A stretch of 5,749 nt of DNA from Desulfovibrio sp. (GTDB taxonomy: Bacteria; Desulfobacterota; Desulfovibrionia; Desulfovibrionales; Desulfovibrionaceae): NCBI GenBank assembly GCA_031270875.1, contig JAISXC010000214.1, positions 1-5,749 on the forward strand, given 5' to 3'. Shown piece by piece: positions 1 through 5,749 of this stretch. Positions within the stretch are counted from its first letter, which is position 1. The number at the start of each line of letters is the position of its first letter. Both the position numbers and the translations under genes were made by a program. Under the pieces are notes generated by a model. It was not told the origin of the DNA and ran no database searches. It saw nothing but the letters and a program-made list of their open reading frames with translations.

Positions 1-312
1 ATCCAGCTCGTCGTGCGCCACGACAAGGCGCGACGGCGCCAGCTTGTGCCATGCAAGCAGCGGCTGCACGCAACGTCCGCTCTCGTTCATGAATGTCAGG
101 GGCCTTGCAGCGAGCCAGAAGCCGCCCAATTGCGAAAGATGAACCCTGTGGAGTTCGCAGGCAAAACGGGAACCATTGAGTTCAGCGAGTTTTCCTTCCC
201 TTTCGGCGTGCGCAAGCAACGCGGAAACGAGAAGAAACCCCATATTGTGACGTGTGCCGGCGTACTGAGGCCCGGGATTGCCCAAGCCGATCAGCGCTCC
301 CCTATATTCCAT
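1..312 (-). CDS. pth: Peptidyl-tRNA hydrolase, N-terminal half (runs off left edge)
   Basis: Pth hydrolyses the ester bond of peptidyl-tRNAs that drop off the ribosome, recycling the tRNA in the cytoplasm. Reading leftward from an ATG at 312, 104 codons are visible (E. coli Pth is 194 aa). They contain the family signature GLGNPGPQYAGTRHNMGF at residues 9-26, LTFMNESG at 72-79 and HDELD at 100-104. The residues matching the catalytic/binding set known from E. coli are present: Asn12, His22 (general base), Asn76 and Asp101. The C-terminal half, with the last conserved Asn, lies outside the window. It follows rplY by 20 nt. No Shine-Dalgarno sequence is visible in those 20 nt, which instead hold an AT-rich stretch that looks like a terminator tail. 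No other in-frame start would keep the N-terminal signature, so this start is very likely. The identity is secure. Confidence 0.95.
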   Translation of the reverse strand, partial: MEYRGALIGLGNPGPQYAGTRHNMGFLLVSALLAHAEREGKLAELNGSRFACELHRVHLSQLGGFWLAARPLTFMNESGRCVQPLLAWHKLAPSRLVVAHDELD

Positions 313-318
313 TTTCTG

Positions 319-361
319 AAAATAAAAAGCGGCTACCCGGTGGAAGCCTGCTCCGCCGCTT
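319..361 (-). terminator. Terminator-like hairpin at the end of rplY
   Basis: Reading leftward on the minus strand, AAGCGGC (361-355) is the exact reverse complement of GCCGCTT (333-327), giving a 7 bp stem that a G-U pair could extend. The loop is 21 nt and may hold a small inner stem (GGAG against CTTC). The 3' arm runs directly into a T-rich tract, TTTTTATTTT, made of the last two stem bases and the eight that follow, as in an intrinsic terminator. The hairpin starts inside rplY and its 3' arm begins on the last base of the rplY stop codon. The large loop makes it weaker than a classic terminator. Because pth begins at 312, just after the tract, it may act as a partial terminator or attenuator, not as an operon end. 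Confidence 0.4.
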
Positions 362-944
362 CGCCTTCAGTTTCGTCCTTGGCTTTCGTCAGAACGCTGA
401 CAATGACGAAATTGCCGTCACAGACAGCGCGCACGTTGGCCGGTAACTGCAGATCCTGAACTGTTATGGCGTCATTGATGCCCATGTCTGTCACGTCAAT
501 GGTGACTTTCTGCGGCATGCCCAAAGGTTTGCTGGCAAGACGCAGCGTTTCGCGGTAGGTTTCCAGCACACCTCCCAATTTCACACCGCGCGCCGTGCCC
601 ACGAACTCCAGTGGCACCTCGACTTTCACCTCCTTGTCCAAATCCACGCCATAGAAATCAATATGCCTGAAAGCTTTTTTATAGGGATGCCACTGCACAC
701 CCCAAATCAGGACCGGACGGACGGATTTTTGTCCCCCGTCGTCTATTTCAAGATTAAACACAGTGGTATATCCCATTTCCGCATATATTTTGCCCAGCGG
801 AAGCGCCGGTATCTGAACGGAAATATTCTCCCCTCCTGCGGTGTAAAACACGCCAGGCACGAAATCCCGCGCGCGCAGACGGCCATTGAAGCTCTTGCCC
901 GACCGCTCGCGCTTTTGCACGCACAATGTCTTTTCAATACTCAT
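333..944 (-). CDS. rplY: Ribosomal protein L25, long form (general stress protein Ctc)
   Basis: This protein binds 5S rRNA in the large ribosomal subunit. At 203 aa it is the long two-domain form (Ctc/TL5 type), not the roughly 94 aa E. coli form. The N-terminal 5S-binding beta-barrel covers about residues 1-92 and includes the RARDFVPGVFYTAGG segment and the HPYKKAFRHIDFYGVD motif at its end. The C-terminal domain (about 97-185) has the typical VKVEVPLEFVGTARGVKLGGVLE opening (given here as a region, residues about 106-128) and the family's DVTDMGINDAI segment. It ends in a charged tail (about 186-203). The ATG at 944 is preceded by a good Shine-Dalgarno sequence (AGGAGAGG) 4 nt upstream. 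That sequence directly abuts the prs TAA stop, and the genes are 12 nt apart, which suggests co-transcription and coupled translation. The identity is secure. Confidence 0.95.
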   Translation of the reverse strand: MSIEKTLCVQKRERSGKSFNGRLRARDFVPGVFYTAGGENISVQIPALPLGKIYAEMGYTTVFNLEIDDGGQKSVRPVLIWGVQWHPYKKAFRHIDFYGVDLDKEVKVEVPLEFVGTARGVKLGGVLETYRETLRLASKPLGMPQKVTIDVTDMGINDAITVQDLQLPANVRAVCDGNFVIVSVLTKAKDETEGEAAEQASTG

Positions 945-956
945 GAATCCTCTCCT

Positions 957-1904
957 TTACACAAACAACACGCTCACAGATGAACCTGTATGAATGTTAT
1001 GAATGGTTTTACCAAGAAGCGCCGCTACGGAAATAATTTTGAGTTTCGAACATCGTTCAAGTTTGTCGCCGACAGGTATGGTATCGGTAACAATGACCTG
1101 TGAAAGGGCTTCCGTGGCGTTGATATGGTCTATAGCCGACCCTGACAAAACAGGATGGGTCGCGCAGGCCACAACTTTCCGCGCCCCGTATTTGAGCAGA
1201 ACTTCCGCTCCGGCGCAGAGCGTGCCCGCTGTGTCGATCATGTCATCCACCATGATGGCCACGCGTCCCTCCACATCGCCGATGACATGCATGGCCATGG
1301 CATGATTGGGCCGATCGCGGCGTTTGTCCACGATGGCGAGCGGAGCGTCAAGCCGCTTGGCATAGGCGCGCGCGCGCTCAACGCCTCCCGCATCCGGCGA
1401 AACTATGACAATGTTTTCTTCCCCGAATTCCCGTAAAGGGGCCAACATAACCGGCGCGGCGAAAATATTGTCCACAGGGCAGTTGAAAAAACCTTGGATC
1501 TGGCCGGCATGCAGATCTATGGTGACAACGCGGCCGGCCCCGGCGACACTGATAAAATCCGCCACCAATTTCGCGCTTATCGGTGAACGCGGACTGACCT
1601 TGCGATCCTGTCGGGCATAGGCATAATAGGGAATAACGGCGGTTATGCGGCCGGCACTGGCGCGCTTGAGCGCGTCCAGCATCAAACAGAGTTGCATGAG
1701 ATTGCGGTTGACTGCGGGAGGACAGGTGGGCTGAACAACAAACACATCCTCACCGCGGACATTTTCTCCGATTTCAATACGCAGCTCGCCATCGCTGAAA
1801 GTTGTGGCAAGCGTGGGCGTGAGCTGGCAGCCGAGATGGTCGCAAATGCCCTTGGCCAGTTCCGGATTTGAACCTCCGGTAACAATTTTCATAGTGCTGA
1901 ACAT
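957..1904 (-). CDS. prs: Ribose-phosphate pyrophosphokinase (PRPP synthetase)
   Basis: Prs transfers pyrophosphate from ATP to ribose 5-phosphate. The product, PRPP, feeds purine, pyrimidine, histidine, tryptophan and NAD synthesis. From the ATG at 1904 the product is 315 aa, the same length as E. coli Prs. Visible motifs (numbered from this start) are FSDGE (36-40), the ATP-binding YARQDRK (96-102), the family signature [11 protein letters not shown] (130-140), the flexible-loop lysine in DKRR (Lys194) and the PRPP-binding loop DDMIDTAGT (220-228). The glycine common in PYYGYARQD is alanine here. Three starts are possible. GTG at 1937 is unlikely because it adds a poorly matching N-terminus. 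ATG at 1904 has a GGAG 12 nt upstream, rather far. ATG at 1892 has no Shine-Dalgarno sequence but overlaps the stop of a short upstream frame. The family N-terminus ([16 protein letters not shown]) fits either ATG. The function is secure; the exact start is not. Confidence 0.95.
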   Translation of the reverse strand: MFSTMKIVTGGSNPELAKGICDHLGCQLTPTLATTFSDGELRIEIGENVRGEDVFVVQPTCPPAVNRNLMQLCLMLDALKRASAGRITAVIPYYAYARQDRKVSPRSPISAKLVADFISVAGAGRVVTIDLHAGQIQGFFNCPVDNIFAAPVMLAPLREFGEENIVIVSPDAGGVERARAYAKRLDAPLAIVDKRRDRPNHAMAMHVIGDVEGRVAIMVDDMIDTAGTLCAGAEVLLKYGARKVVACATHPVLSGSAIDHINATEALSQVIVTDTIPVGDKLERCSKLKIISVAALLGKTIHNIHTGSSVSVLFV

Positions 1905-1969
1905 GCGGTGCCTGTTCTCCAACAAGTGCCGGAGCACGCCTTTATTGCCACAACGTCACGCCAATCCAT
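1889..1969 (-). other. Possible 26-codon upstream ORF (leader peptide) of prs
   Basis: An ATG at 1969 is preceded by GGAG with an 8 nt spacer, a better-placed Shine-Dalgarno sequence than that of prs itself. The frame runs 26 codons, starts [10 protein letters not shown], contains three cysteines and two tryptophans, and ends in TGA at 1891-1889. That stop overlaps the prs ATG at 1892 as ATGA, the usual geometry of translational coupling. The prs start at 1904 lies inside this frame in a different reading phase. I recognise no homologous peptide. It may be a chance frame in the prs 5' leader, so confidence is low. Confidence 0.2.
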
Positions 1970-1978
1970 ATTTTTCAC

Positions 1979-1995
1979 TCCCGGCATTGCCGGGA
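1979..1995 (-). promoter_or_regulatory. Short perfect hairpin in the prs leader
   Basis: On the minus strand the sequence TCCCGGCAATGCCGGGA forms a 7 bp stem with a 3 nt loop (AAT). It is followed by GTGAAAAATATGG, with no T-tract, so it does not look like an intrinsic terminator in this direction. On the plus strand it is not followed by a T-tract either. Its 3' arm contains three bases of the GGAG that precedes the short upstream frame at 1969, so folding would hide that ribosome binding site. A 10 bp palindrome, ACCGGCCGGT, sits nearby at 2007-2016. Either element could be an operator or simply mRNA structure. No convincing promoter was found between 1905 and 2037. Confidence 0.35.
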
Positions 1996-2037
1996 TGCAA
2001 AAACACACCGGCCGGTCAAACAGGCGCGAATACAAGC

Positions 2038-2112
2038 TGGCTGGGATGGAAGGAGTCGAACCTTCGTATGACGGAGCCAAAACCCGTTGCCTTACCACTT
2101 GGCTACATCCCA
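2038..2112 (-). tRNA. tRNA-Gln, anticodon UUG, CCA encoded
   Basis: The 75 nt minus-strand sequence folds as a complete cloverleaf. The acceptor stem pairs TGGGATG with CATCCCA, with discriminator G and an encoded CCA. The D arm pairs GCC with GGC around AAGTGGTAA. The anticodon stem pairs ACGGG with TCCGT (one G-U) around the loop TTTTGGC, giving anticodon TTG at positions 34-36 for glutamine codons CAA and CAG. The variable loop is CATAC, and the T arm pairs GAAGG with CCTTC around TTCGACT. Its 5' end lies only 5 nt after the ispE stop codon, and prs follows 133 nt later. It is therefore probably released from a mixed mRNA-tRNA transcript by RNase P and 3' processing. An AT-rich promoter-like site at 2392-2420 inside ispE may also supply it. 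Confidence 0.97.
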
Positions 2113-2117
2113 GTACT

Positions 2118-3029
2118 TCACAAATGCAGCAGAAACACGCGTCGCTGCCCCGATCGCAGCCCCAAAGCGGCCTTGGCGGCCGCATCCGTCCTGCAATGGA
2201 AAAACAGGCCGAACAGGCTTGACCCGCTCCCGCTCATACATGCCACATCGGCGCCAAGGCGCAACAATTCATTCCTGATGGACGCCAGCAATGGTTGTCC
2301 GGGAAAGACAGCCGCCTCCAGGTCATTCGCGAAGCCGTTCTCCTGATTGTCGCAAGGGTATGTTCTCTGTCCCGTATCAAAAGAGGGAAAATTTCTATCC
2401 TGGGATGCGAATTTTGTCAAGTTGTTCTGTCCTGAAAAGGCTCTTGAGGACGGGGGCAACGCGTCATAGTCGGCATATGCCTGAGGGGTGCTGACCTGGA
2501 TATCCGGACAGACCAGAACCAGCAGACAGCCGGACAAATCTAACGCGATGGGCGTGATTCTCTCTCCGATGCCCTGAACACGGCAAGGAGCATCCTGCAG
2601 AAAAAATGGCGTATCGGCCCCTACAGTCAGGGCGAGTCCGGCCAGCGCCTCCATATCCAGCGGACACGCGCTTTCCCTGTTCAGCCAGCGCAGCAGTACG
2701 GCCGCATTGCCGCTGCCGCCGCCAAGACCGGCTCCGACGGGAATGCGTTTTCGCAGGAAAACTTCAAGGCCGGGGGCGGCGCCCGCAATTTCCGCAAAGG
2801 CCGCATGGGCTCTTGTCAGAGTGTTATTTTCGGCGTCAATGCCCGGATCGGTGCAGACAACCTTGATGCCGTCCCCGGGTATGAGGCGAATGGTCAAATC
2901 GTCACGCGGATACGGCAAGGGATACAAGATGGAATCAAGTTCATGATAACCGTCCGGCCTCACGCCGACAATACGAAGGCCGAAGTTTACCTTGCAGCCG
3001 CTTGAAAGCCGAACAGGGGAACGGGACAT
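2118..3029 (-). CDS. ispE: 4-diphosphocytidyl-2-C-methyl-D-erythritol kinase
   Basis: IspE is the ATP-dependent kinase of the MEP (non-mevalonate) isoprenoid pathway. It phosphorylates the 2-hydroxyl of CDP-methylerythritol in the cytoplasm. The 303 aa product shows the GHMP-kinase features: the N-terminal substrate motif with Lys13 and RPDGYHEL (24-31), the glycine-rich ATP loop PVGAGLGGGSG (97-107), the catalytic Asp139 in VGADTPFFL, and the C-terminal GHMP motif MSGSGSSLFG (265-274). It is about 20 residues longer than the E. coli protein. The extra length seems to lie at about residues 198-232, a polar segment encoded by AT-richer DNA. ATG at 3029 follows the hslV TGA with no intervening base and has no clear Shine-Dalgarno sequence, so its translation probably depends on ribosomes finishing hslV. 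The stop lies 5 nt before tRNA-Gln. The identity is secure. Confidence 0.95.
   Translation of the reverse strand: MSRSPVRLSSGCKVNFGLRIVGVRPDGYHELDSILYPLPYPRDDLTIRLIPGDGIKVVCTDPGIDAENNTLTRAHAAFAEIAGAAPGLEVFLRKRIPVGAGLGGGSGNAAVLLRWLNRESACPLDMEALAGLALTVGADTPFFLQDAPCRVQGIGERITPIALDLSGCLLVLVCPDIQVSTPQAYADYDALPPSSRAFSGQNNLTKFASQDRNFPSFDTGQRTYPCDNQENGFANDLEAAVFPGQPLLASIRNELLRLGADVACMSGSGSSLFGLFFHCRTDAAAKAALGLRSGQRRVFLLHL
2392..2420 (-). promoter_or_regulatory. Candidate sigma-70 promoter inside ispE, reading toward tRNA-Gln and prs
   Basis: On the minus strand, TTGACA (2420-2415) matches the -35 consensus in all six bases. It is followed by exactly 17 bp and then TAGAAA (2397-2392), which matches the -10 consensus TATAAT in four of six bases. 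The surrounding 90 bases (2341-2430) have 38 G or C, clearly poorer than the neighbouring coding DNA. Transcription would start near 2385 and run through the end of ispE into tRNA-Gln, prs, rplY and pth. It lies within codons for ispE residues 204-212, in the apparent insert. This is sequence resemblance only; Desulfovibrio-group sigma-70 sites are assumed to follow the usual consensus. Confidence 0.4.
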
Positions 3030-3590
3030 TCAGCTTGCTTTTTCCGTTTCCGCGGCCAGTACTTCTATGGTCAAATGGCGGTTTGTGTATACGCAAATGT
3101 CCGCGGCAATACCCATAGCCGCGCGGGCGATCTCCTCAGCTCCGAGATCGCTGTGCTCAAGCAGCGCCCGCGCGGCCGCCAGAGCGTAAGGCCCGCCGCT
3201 TCCGATGGCCGTGGCGTCATCATCCGGCTCAATGACGTCGCCGTTGCCCGAGAGAACAAGCAAATGCGCGGCGTCAGCAAGGAGCAGCATGGCTTCCAGT
3301 CTGCGCAGGTATTTATCCTTGCGCCATTCCCGCGTCAGCTCCACGGCGGCGCGCAGCAAATTGCCGCGAAAATGCCTGAGCTTCTCCTCAAAAAGCTCAA
3401 AAAGCGTGAACGCGTCAGCCGTGGCGCCGGCAAAGCCGGCGAGGACAGCGCCGTCATTGAGACGGCGCACTTTCTGGGCGGTCTGTTTCATAATCATGTT
3501 CTGTCCGAATGTCACCTGTCCGTCTCCGGCCATGGCGACACGCCCGTTGCGTCTGACAAGCAGGATGGTGGTGGCACGCGTCTCCGTCAT
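3030..3590 (-). CDS. hslV: ATP-dependent protease peptidase subunit HslV (ClpQ)
   Basis: HslV is the N-terminal-threonine peptidase that forms a double hexameric ring and degrades proteins unfolded by the HslU ATPase in the cytoplasm. From the ATG at 3590 the product is 186 aa, starting [16 protein letters not shown]. The catalytic threonine is expected at Thr7, after a six-residue propeptide that is removed autocatalytically. In E. coli only Met is removed. Further family features are [10 protein letters not shown] with Asp23, KVRR with Lys40 (matching E. coli Lys33), [43 protein letters not shown] and the C-terminal [11 protein letters not shown] at 3590 overlaps the upstream protease stop as ATGA and has GGGA 7 nt upstream. 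An in-frame ATG at 3602 (AGGGA just upstream) would add four residues and cannot be excluded. No hslU is present in the window. The identity is secure. Confidence 0.95.
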   Translation of the reverse strand: MTETRATTILLVRRNGRVAMAGDGQVTFGQNMIMKQTAQKVRRLNDGAVLAGFAGATADAFTLFELFEEKLRHFRGNLLRAAVELTREWRKDKYLRRLEAMLLLADAAHLLVLSGNGDVIEPDDDATAIGSGGPYALAAARALLEHSDLGAEEIARAAMGIAADICVYTNRHLTIEVLAAETEKAS

Positions 3591-4996
3591 TGTTTTTCCC
3601 ATATTTCCCTGCGTTCTTTGTATGCCGATTCCAGGCGCTGAAAAGGGCGCTTGTCCGGCGCGTGTTCGGCAAGGCTTTTTGCCTTTGCAAAATAACGTTC
3701 CGCCAGTTTTTGTTTGTTGGCGTATAACACACTGTATGTCAGATGAATATAGGCCTCGAATTGCCTGCCGGATTTTCCCAGCGAGCGCGCATAGGCCTCA
3801 TGCACTTCAGCGTCCTCCGGCACATGGCGCAGAACATCCTCATAGTATCCGGCCGCTCCAACAGCGCGTCCGGTCTCGTCCAGCATGCGGGCATAGTAAA
3901 AAACGGCCATATAATCCTTCGGATCCAGGCGCAGCGCCTTGTCAAGCAGATCTTCGGCACGCCGCATCTCGCCCTTGCGAAAGTGGAACACGCCGGCCTC
4001 GCGCAACACCAGGGAATCATCCGGAGCGCCCGCCAAAGCTTTGTCAAAGGCTGCGGAGGCCTGCGGAATTCTGTTCAGGCGATTAAGCACAATCCCTCTG
4101 CCCATGTCGGAAAGGGCGTCGTTTTTGGAAAAACGCTGCAAGGCCGCCTGCTCGTCGCCATAGCGCGCCCAAAGCAACGTGCTCACGCGTCTGAAGCGCA
4201 GGTTGTCCAAGAGCCTTTCCCGCACTTTGGCAGGCATGGCGGCTATCTTGGATTGAAGGGTATTTATGCGTTCGCCTATGGCAGGATGCGTGGAGAGGTA
4301 GGCAGGCACAGAAGTGCCGCTCATCATGCTCTTCTGCCGAAGCACCTTGAAGCCGCGCACCATGCCGCCCGGCGGGTATCCGGCGGCGACCAGATATTGC
4401 AGACCTATCTGATCGGCGTCCGTCTCATCAAGACGGCTGTAATTAAGCATGGCGGCCTGACCGGCGCTCATGGCGCTCACGGCCACCGCTCCGCCTCCGG
4501 AGCCTCCGGCGGCAATGCCGGCGATGGCGAGCAACAACGAACCCAAGGTGACAAACTGCGCCCGCTCAAGCCGTGAAGCGACATGCCGCTGTGTGACATG
4601 CGCGAGCTCGTGGGCCATCACGCCGGCAAGCTCGTCCTCGCTGTCAAAATTCATGATCAGACCGGAAAAAACGTAGATATAGCCTCCGGGCACGGCGAAA
4701 GCGTTGAGAGCGTTGTTCAGAATCACCGACGCGTTGAAGGAGTACGGCTGTTTCGGCATGGCCCGGACAAGACGGTCCGCGAGTGACGTGACGTATTGCC
4801 TGACCTCGGGGTCGTCAATGACGGACAGGTTTGAGCGGATCATCGTGTCAAATTTCCGGCCCATTTCCTTTTCATCCTTGATCGTGATCCCGCCGAAAAG
4901 AAAAGCGTGCGCAGGCGCGGGCAACACCTGAACGACAAGGGACGCGACCAGAAACCATGTCAGGGCGCGACGGAGAAAAGATGGGCGTATCGTCAA
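3587..4996 (-). CDS. Secreted M48 family zinc metalloprotease with TPR repeats (BepA/YfgC-like)
   Basis: The product resembles BepA, the periplasmic protease/chaperone that assists or clears outer-membrane proteins such as LptD in E. coli. In order: a signal peptide (residues 1-31, basic n-region, hydrophobic core, likely cleavage after APAHA); the M48 domain with zinc motif HELAH at 129-133 (catalytic Glu130) and the third ligand Glu191 in ETDAD; a glycine-rich hydrophobic stretch between them (about 150-184); the conserved STHP segment at about 253-256; and a C-terminal half of about four TPR-type helical repeats (about 300-450). The 469 aa length fits the family. The start is TTG at 4996, supported by GGAG 7 nt upstream and by the complete signal peptide. 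It begins 3 nt after the cysS stop, with its ribosome site inside the cysS end. The family is secure; equivalence to BepA itself is inferred. Confidence 0.9.
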   Translation of the reverse strand: MTIRPSFLRRALTWFLVASLVVQVLPAPAHAFLFGGITIKDEKEMGRKFDTMIRSNLSVIDDPEVRQYVTSLADRLVRAMPKQPYSFNASVILNNALNAFAVPGGYIYVFSGLIMNFDSEDELAGVMAHELAHVTQRHVASRLERAQFVTLGSLLLAIAGIAAGGSGGGAVAVSAMSAGQAAMLNYSRLDETDADQIGLQYLVAAGYPPGGMVRGFKVLRQKSMMSGTSVPAYLSTHPAIGERINTLQSKIAAMPAKVRERLLDNLRFRRVSTLLWARYGDEQAALQRFSKNDALSDMGRGIVLNRLNRIPQASAAFDKALAGAPDDSLVLREAGVFHFRKGEMRRAEDLLDKALRLDPKDYMAVFYYARMLDETGRAVGAAGYYEDVLRHVPEDAEVHEAYARSLGKSGRQFEAYIHLTYSVLYANKQKLAERYFAKAKSLAEHAPDKRPFQRLESAYKERREIWEKQ

Positions 4997-4999
4997 AAA

Positions 5000-5749
5000 T
5001 CACTCCAAATCCCAAACCTGGCCTTCCCGCGTGTCGCGTACGGCAACGCCGATTTCGGCAAGTCTGCCGCGCAATTCATCAGATTCGGCAAAATTTTTCT
5101 CTGCGCGGGCAATTTCCCGCCGTTTGAGCAGTTCAGCGATATGCCCCGTGTCGAGATTTTTTCGTTTGGCGCGGATATTCCGCAATTCCTCCAGAAACGC
5201 GGCCGGCTCGGCGCCAAAAAGACCGAGCTGGCGTTCCCAGTCATGGGCGCGTTCCAGAAATTCCGTCAATATTTTGCGCCCGCTTTCGCTGCCGCGCAGA
5301 CTTTTGTCTTCCAGCAGACGATTTACAAGCCTCGCTTGGGAAAAAATCTGACCCAGAGCCTGGGCTGTGTTGACGTCATCGTCAAGAGCGGCGTTAAAAG
5401 CTTCCGGCAGTAATTCCCATTCCCGCCGCATGGCTTCGGGCAAAGCGGCATTTTTCCATTTCCCGCGCCCAAGGGCGGCACCCGCCTCCAACAAGGCGGA
5501 ATAGACCCGCTGGAGCGCCTTTTCCGCTTCATCCATGCTCTGCGGCGTAAAATCGACCGGACTGCGATAATGCTTGCTCAAAAGAAAAAAACGTAATGTT
5601 TCCGGCAGATAGTTTTTCAACATCGCACGAATGGTGGTAAAGTTGCCCAGAGATTTTGACATTTTCTCCGCGTTTGTCTGCACAAAGCCGTTGTGTATCC
5701 AGTATTTCGCCAAAGCCGCGTTGCCGGCCGCCTCGGACTGGGCGATCTC
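5000..5749 (-). CDS. cysS: Cysteinyl-tRNA synthetase, C-terminal half (enters from right edge)
   Basis: CysRS charges tRNA-Cys with cysteine in the cytoplasm. The last 249 codons are visible and the 5' part lies beyond the right edge. The frame is open to the edge and begins EIAQSEAAGNAALAKYW, the segment just after the HENE zinc-binding motif of class I CysRS. The catalytic loop KMSKSLGNF follows (KMSKS at about 5665-5651), then the linker and the helical anticodon-binding DALR domain with NTAQALGQIF. The C-terminus, with AEIGVAVRDTREGQVWDLE, is the typical CysRS end. If the missing part matches the family, the full protein would be near 485 aa. An internal TTG at 5713 is not a start, because conserved residues continue upstream of it. 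The gene is the first visible member of the tightly packed operon running left. The identity is secure. Confidence 0.95.
   Translation of the reverse strand, partial: EIAQSEAAGNAALAKYWIHNGFVQTNAEKMSKSLGNFTTIRAMLKNYLPETLRFFLLSKHYRSPVDFTPQSMDEAEKALQRVYSALLEAGAALGRGKWKNAALPEAMRREWELLPEAFNAALDDDVNTAQALGQIFSQARLVNRLLEDKSLRGSESGRKILTEFLERAHDWERQLGLFGAEPAAFLEELRNIRAKRKNLDTGHIAELLKRREIARAEKNFAESDELRGRLAEIGVAVRDTREGQVWDLE

Noticed and set aside
13..459. Plus-strand open frame (148 codons) at the left edge
   Set aside because: It is antisense to pth and the end of rplY, both identified by strong motifs on the other strand.
2000..2016. ACCGGCCGGT palindrome followed on the minus strand by GTGTTTTT, as a possible terminator after tRNA-Gln
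   Set aside because: The palindrome leaves only about 3 bp of stem once a 4 nt loop is allowed, too weak for an intrinsic terminator. It is noted only as a palindrome.
1905..2037. A sigma-70 promoter directly before prs (TTGACC or TTGCAT as -35)
   Set aside because: No acceptable -10 hexamer is found at 16-18 bp from either -35 candidate, so no promoter is called here.
1889..2185. 98-codon minus-strand frame covering the tRNA and the prs leader
   Set aside because: Most of it runs through the tRNA-Gln and the end of ispE in a wrong frame. Only its last 26 codons, with their own ATG and ribosome site, were kept as a low-confidence leader frame.
3205..4086. Long plus-strand open frame (293 codons) across hslV and the M48 gene
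   Set aside because: It is antisense to two well-supported genes with clear family motifs. Its own translation is rich in Arg, Pro, Ser and Ala with no recognisable motif, as expected for a shadow frame in moderately GC-rich DNA.
3743..4576. Plus-strand open frame (277 codons) opposite the M48 protease gene
   Set aside because: It lies entirely antisense to the protease coding region, has no recognisable domain and has no supporting context.
1..5749. Mobile elements, CRISPR arrays, phage genes or defence systems
   Set aside because: No repeats with regular spacers, inverted-repeat-flanked transposase genes or unfamiliar gene clusters are visible. Apart from one 133 nt gap and short junctions, the window is filled by recognised housekeeping genes.

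Overview
The window is a compact, single-direction stretch of core housekeeping genes. Every gene I can support lies on the minus strand, so transcription runs from right to left. In transcription order they are: cysS (3' half, entering from the right edge), a secreted M48 zinc metalloprotease with TPR repeats (BepA/YfgC type), hslV, ispE, a tRNA-Gln(UUG), prs, rplY (long Ctc form) and pth (5' half, leaving at the left edge). The protein motifs and this gene order suggest a Deltaproteobacterium of the Desulfovibrio group (Desulfovibrionaceae). That placement rests on recalled family resemblance, not on a search. There is no sign of a mobile element, phage, CRISPR array or horizontally acquired island.

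Right part (about 5749-2118): cysS, the M48 protease gene, hslV and ispE are packed with almost no spacing. There are 3 nt between cysS and the protease gene, an ATGA overlap between the protease gene and hslV, and 0 nt between hslV and ispE (TGA directly followed by ATG). This looks like one translationally coupled operon. The tRNA-Gln starts only 5 nt after the ispE stop and is probably cut out of the same transcript. A strong-looking sigma-70-type promoter (-35 TTGACA, 17 bp spacer, -10 TAGAAA) lies inside ispE, in an AT-rich segment encoding an apparent family-variable insert. It could drive tRNA-Gln and the genes beyond it.

Left part (2037-1): the 133 nt between the tRNA and prs is the largest intergenic gap. 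It holds a short perfect hairpin and a possible 26-codon upstream reading frame that ends in an ATGA overlap with one candidate prs start. prs and rplY are 12 nt apart, and the rplY ribosome binding site directly abuts the prs stop codon. A terminator-like hairpin with a T-rich tail overlaps the rplY stop codon, just before pth.

Functionally, most genes serve translation (Cys-tRNA synthetase, tRNA-Gln, ribosomal protein L25 and peptidyl-tRNA hydrolase). Two serve protein quality control (the periplasmic M48 protease and the cytoplasmic HslV peptidase). Two serve precursor metabolism (IspE in the MEP isoprenoid pathway and Prs making PRPP). The block ispE - tRNA-Gln - prs - rplY - pth is also known from Pseudomonas, so it is an old conserved arrangement. 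I found no new biological system here; the points worth a second look are regulatory.
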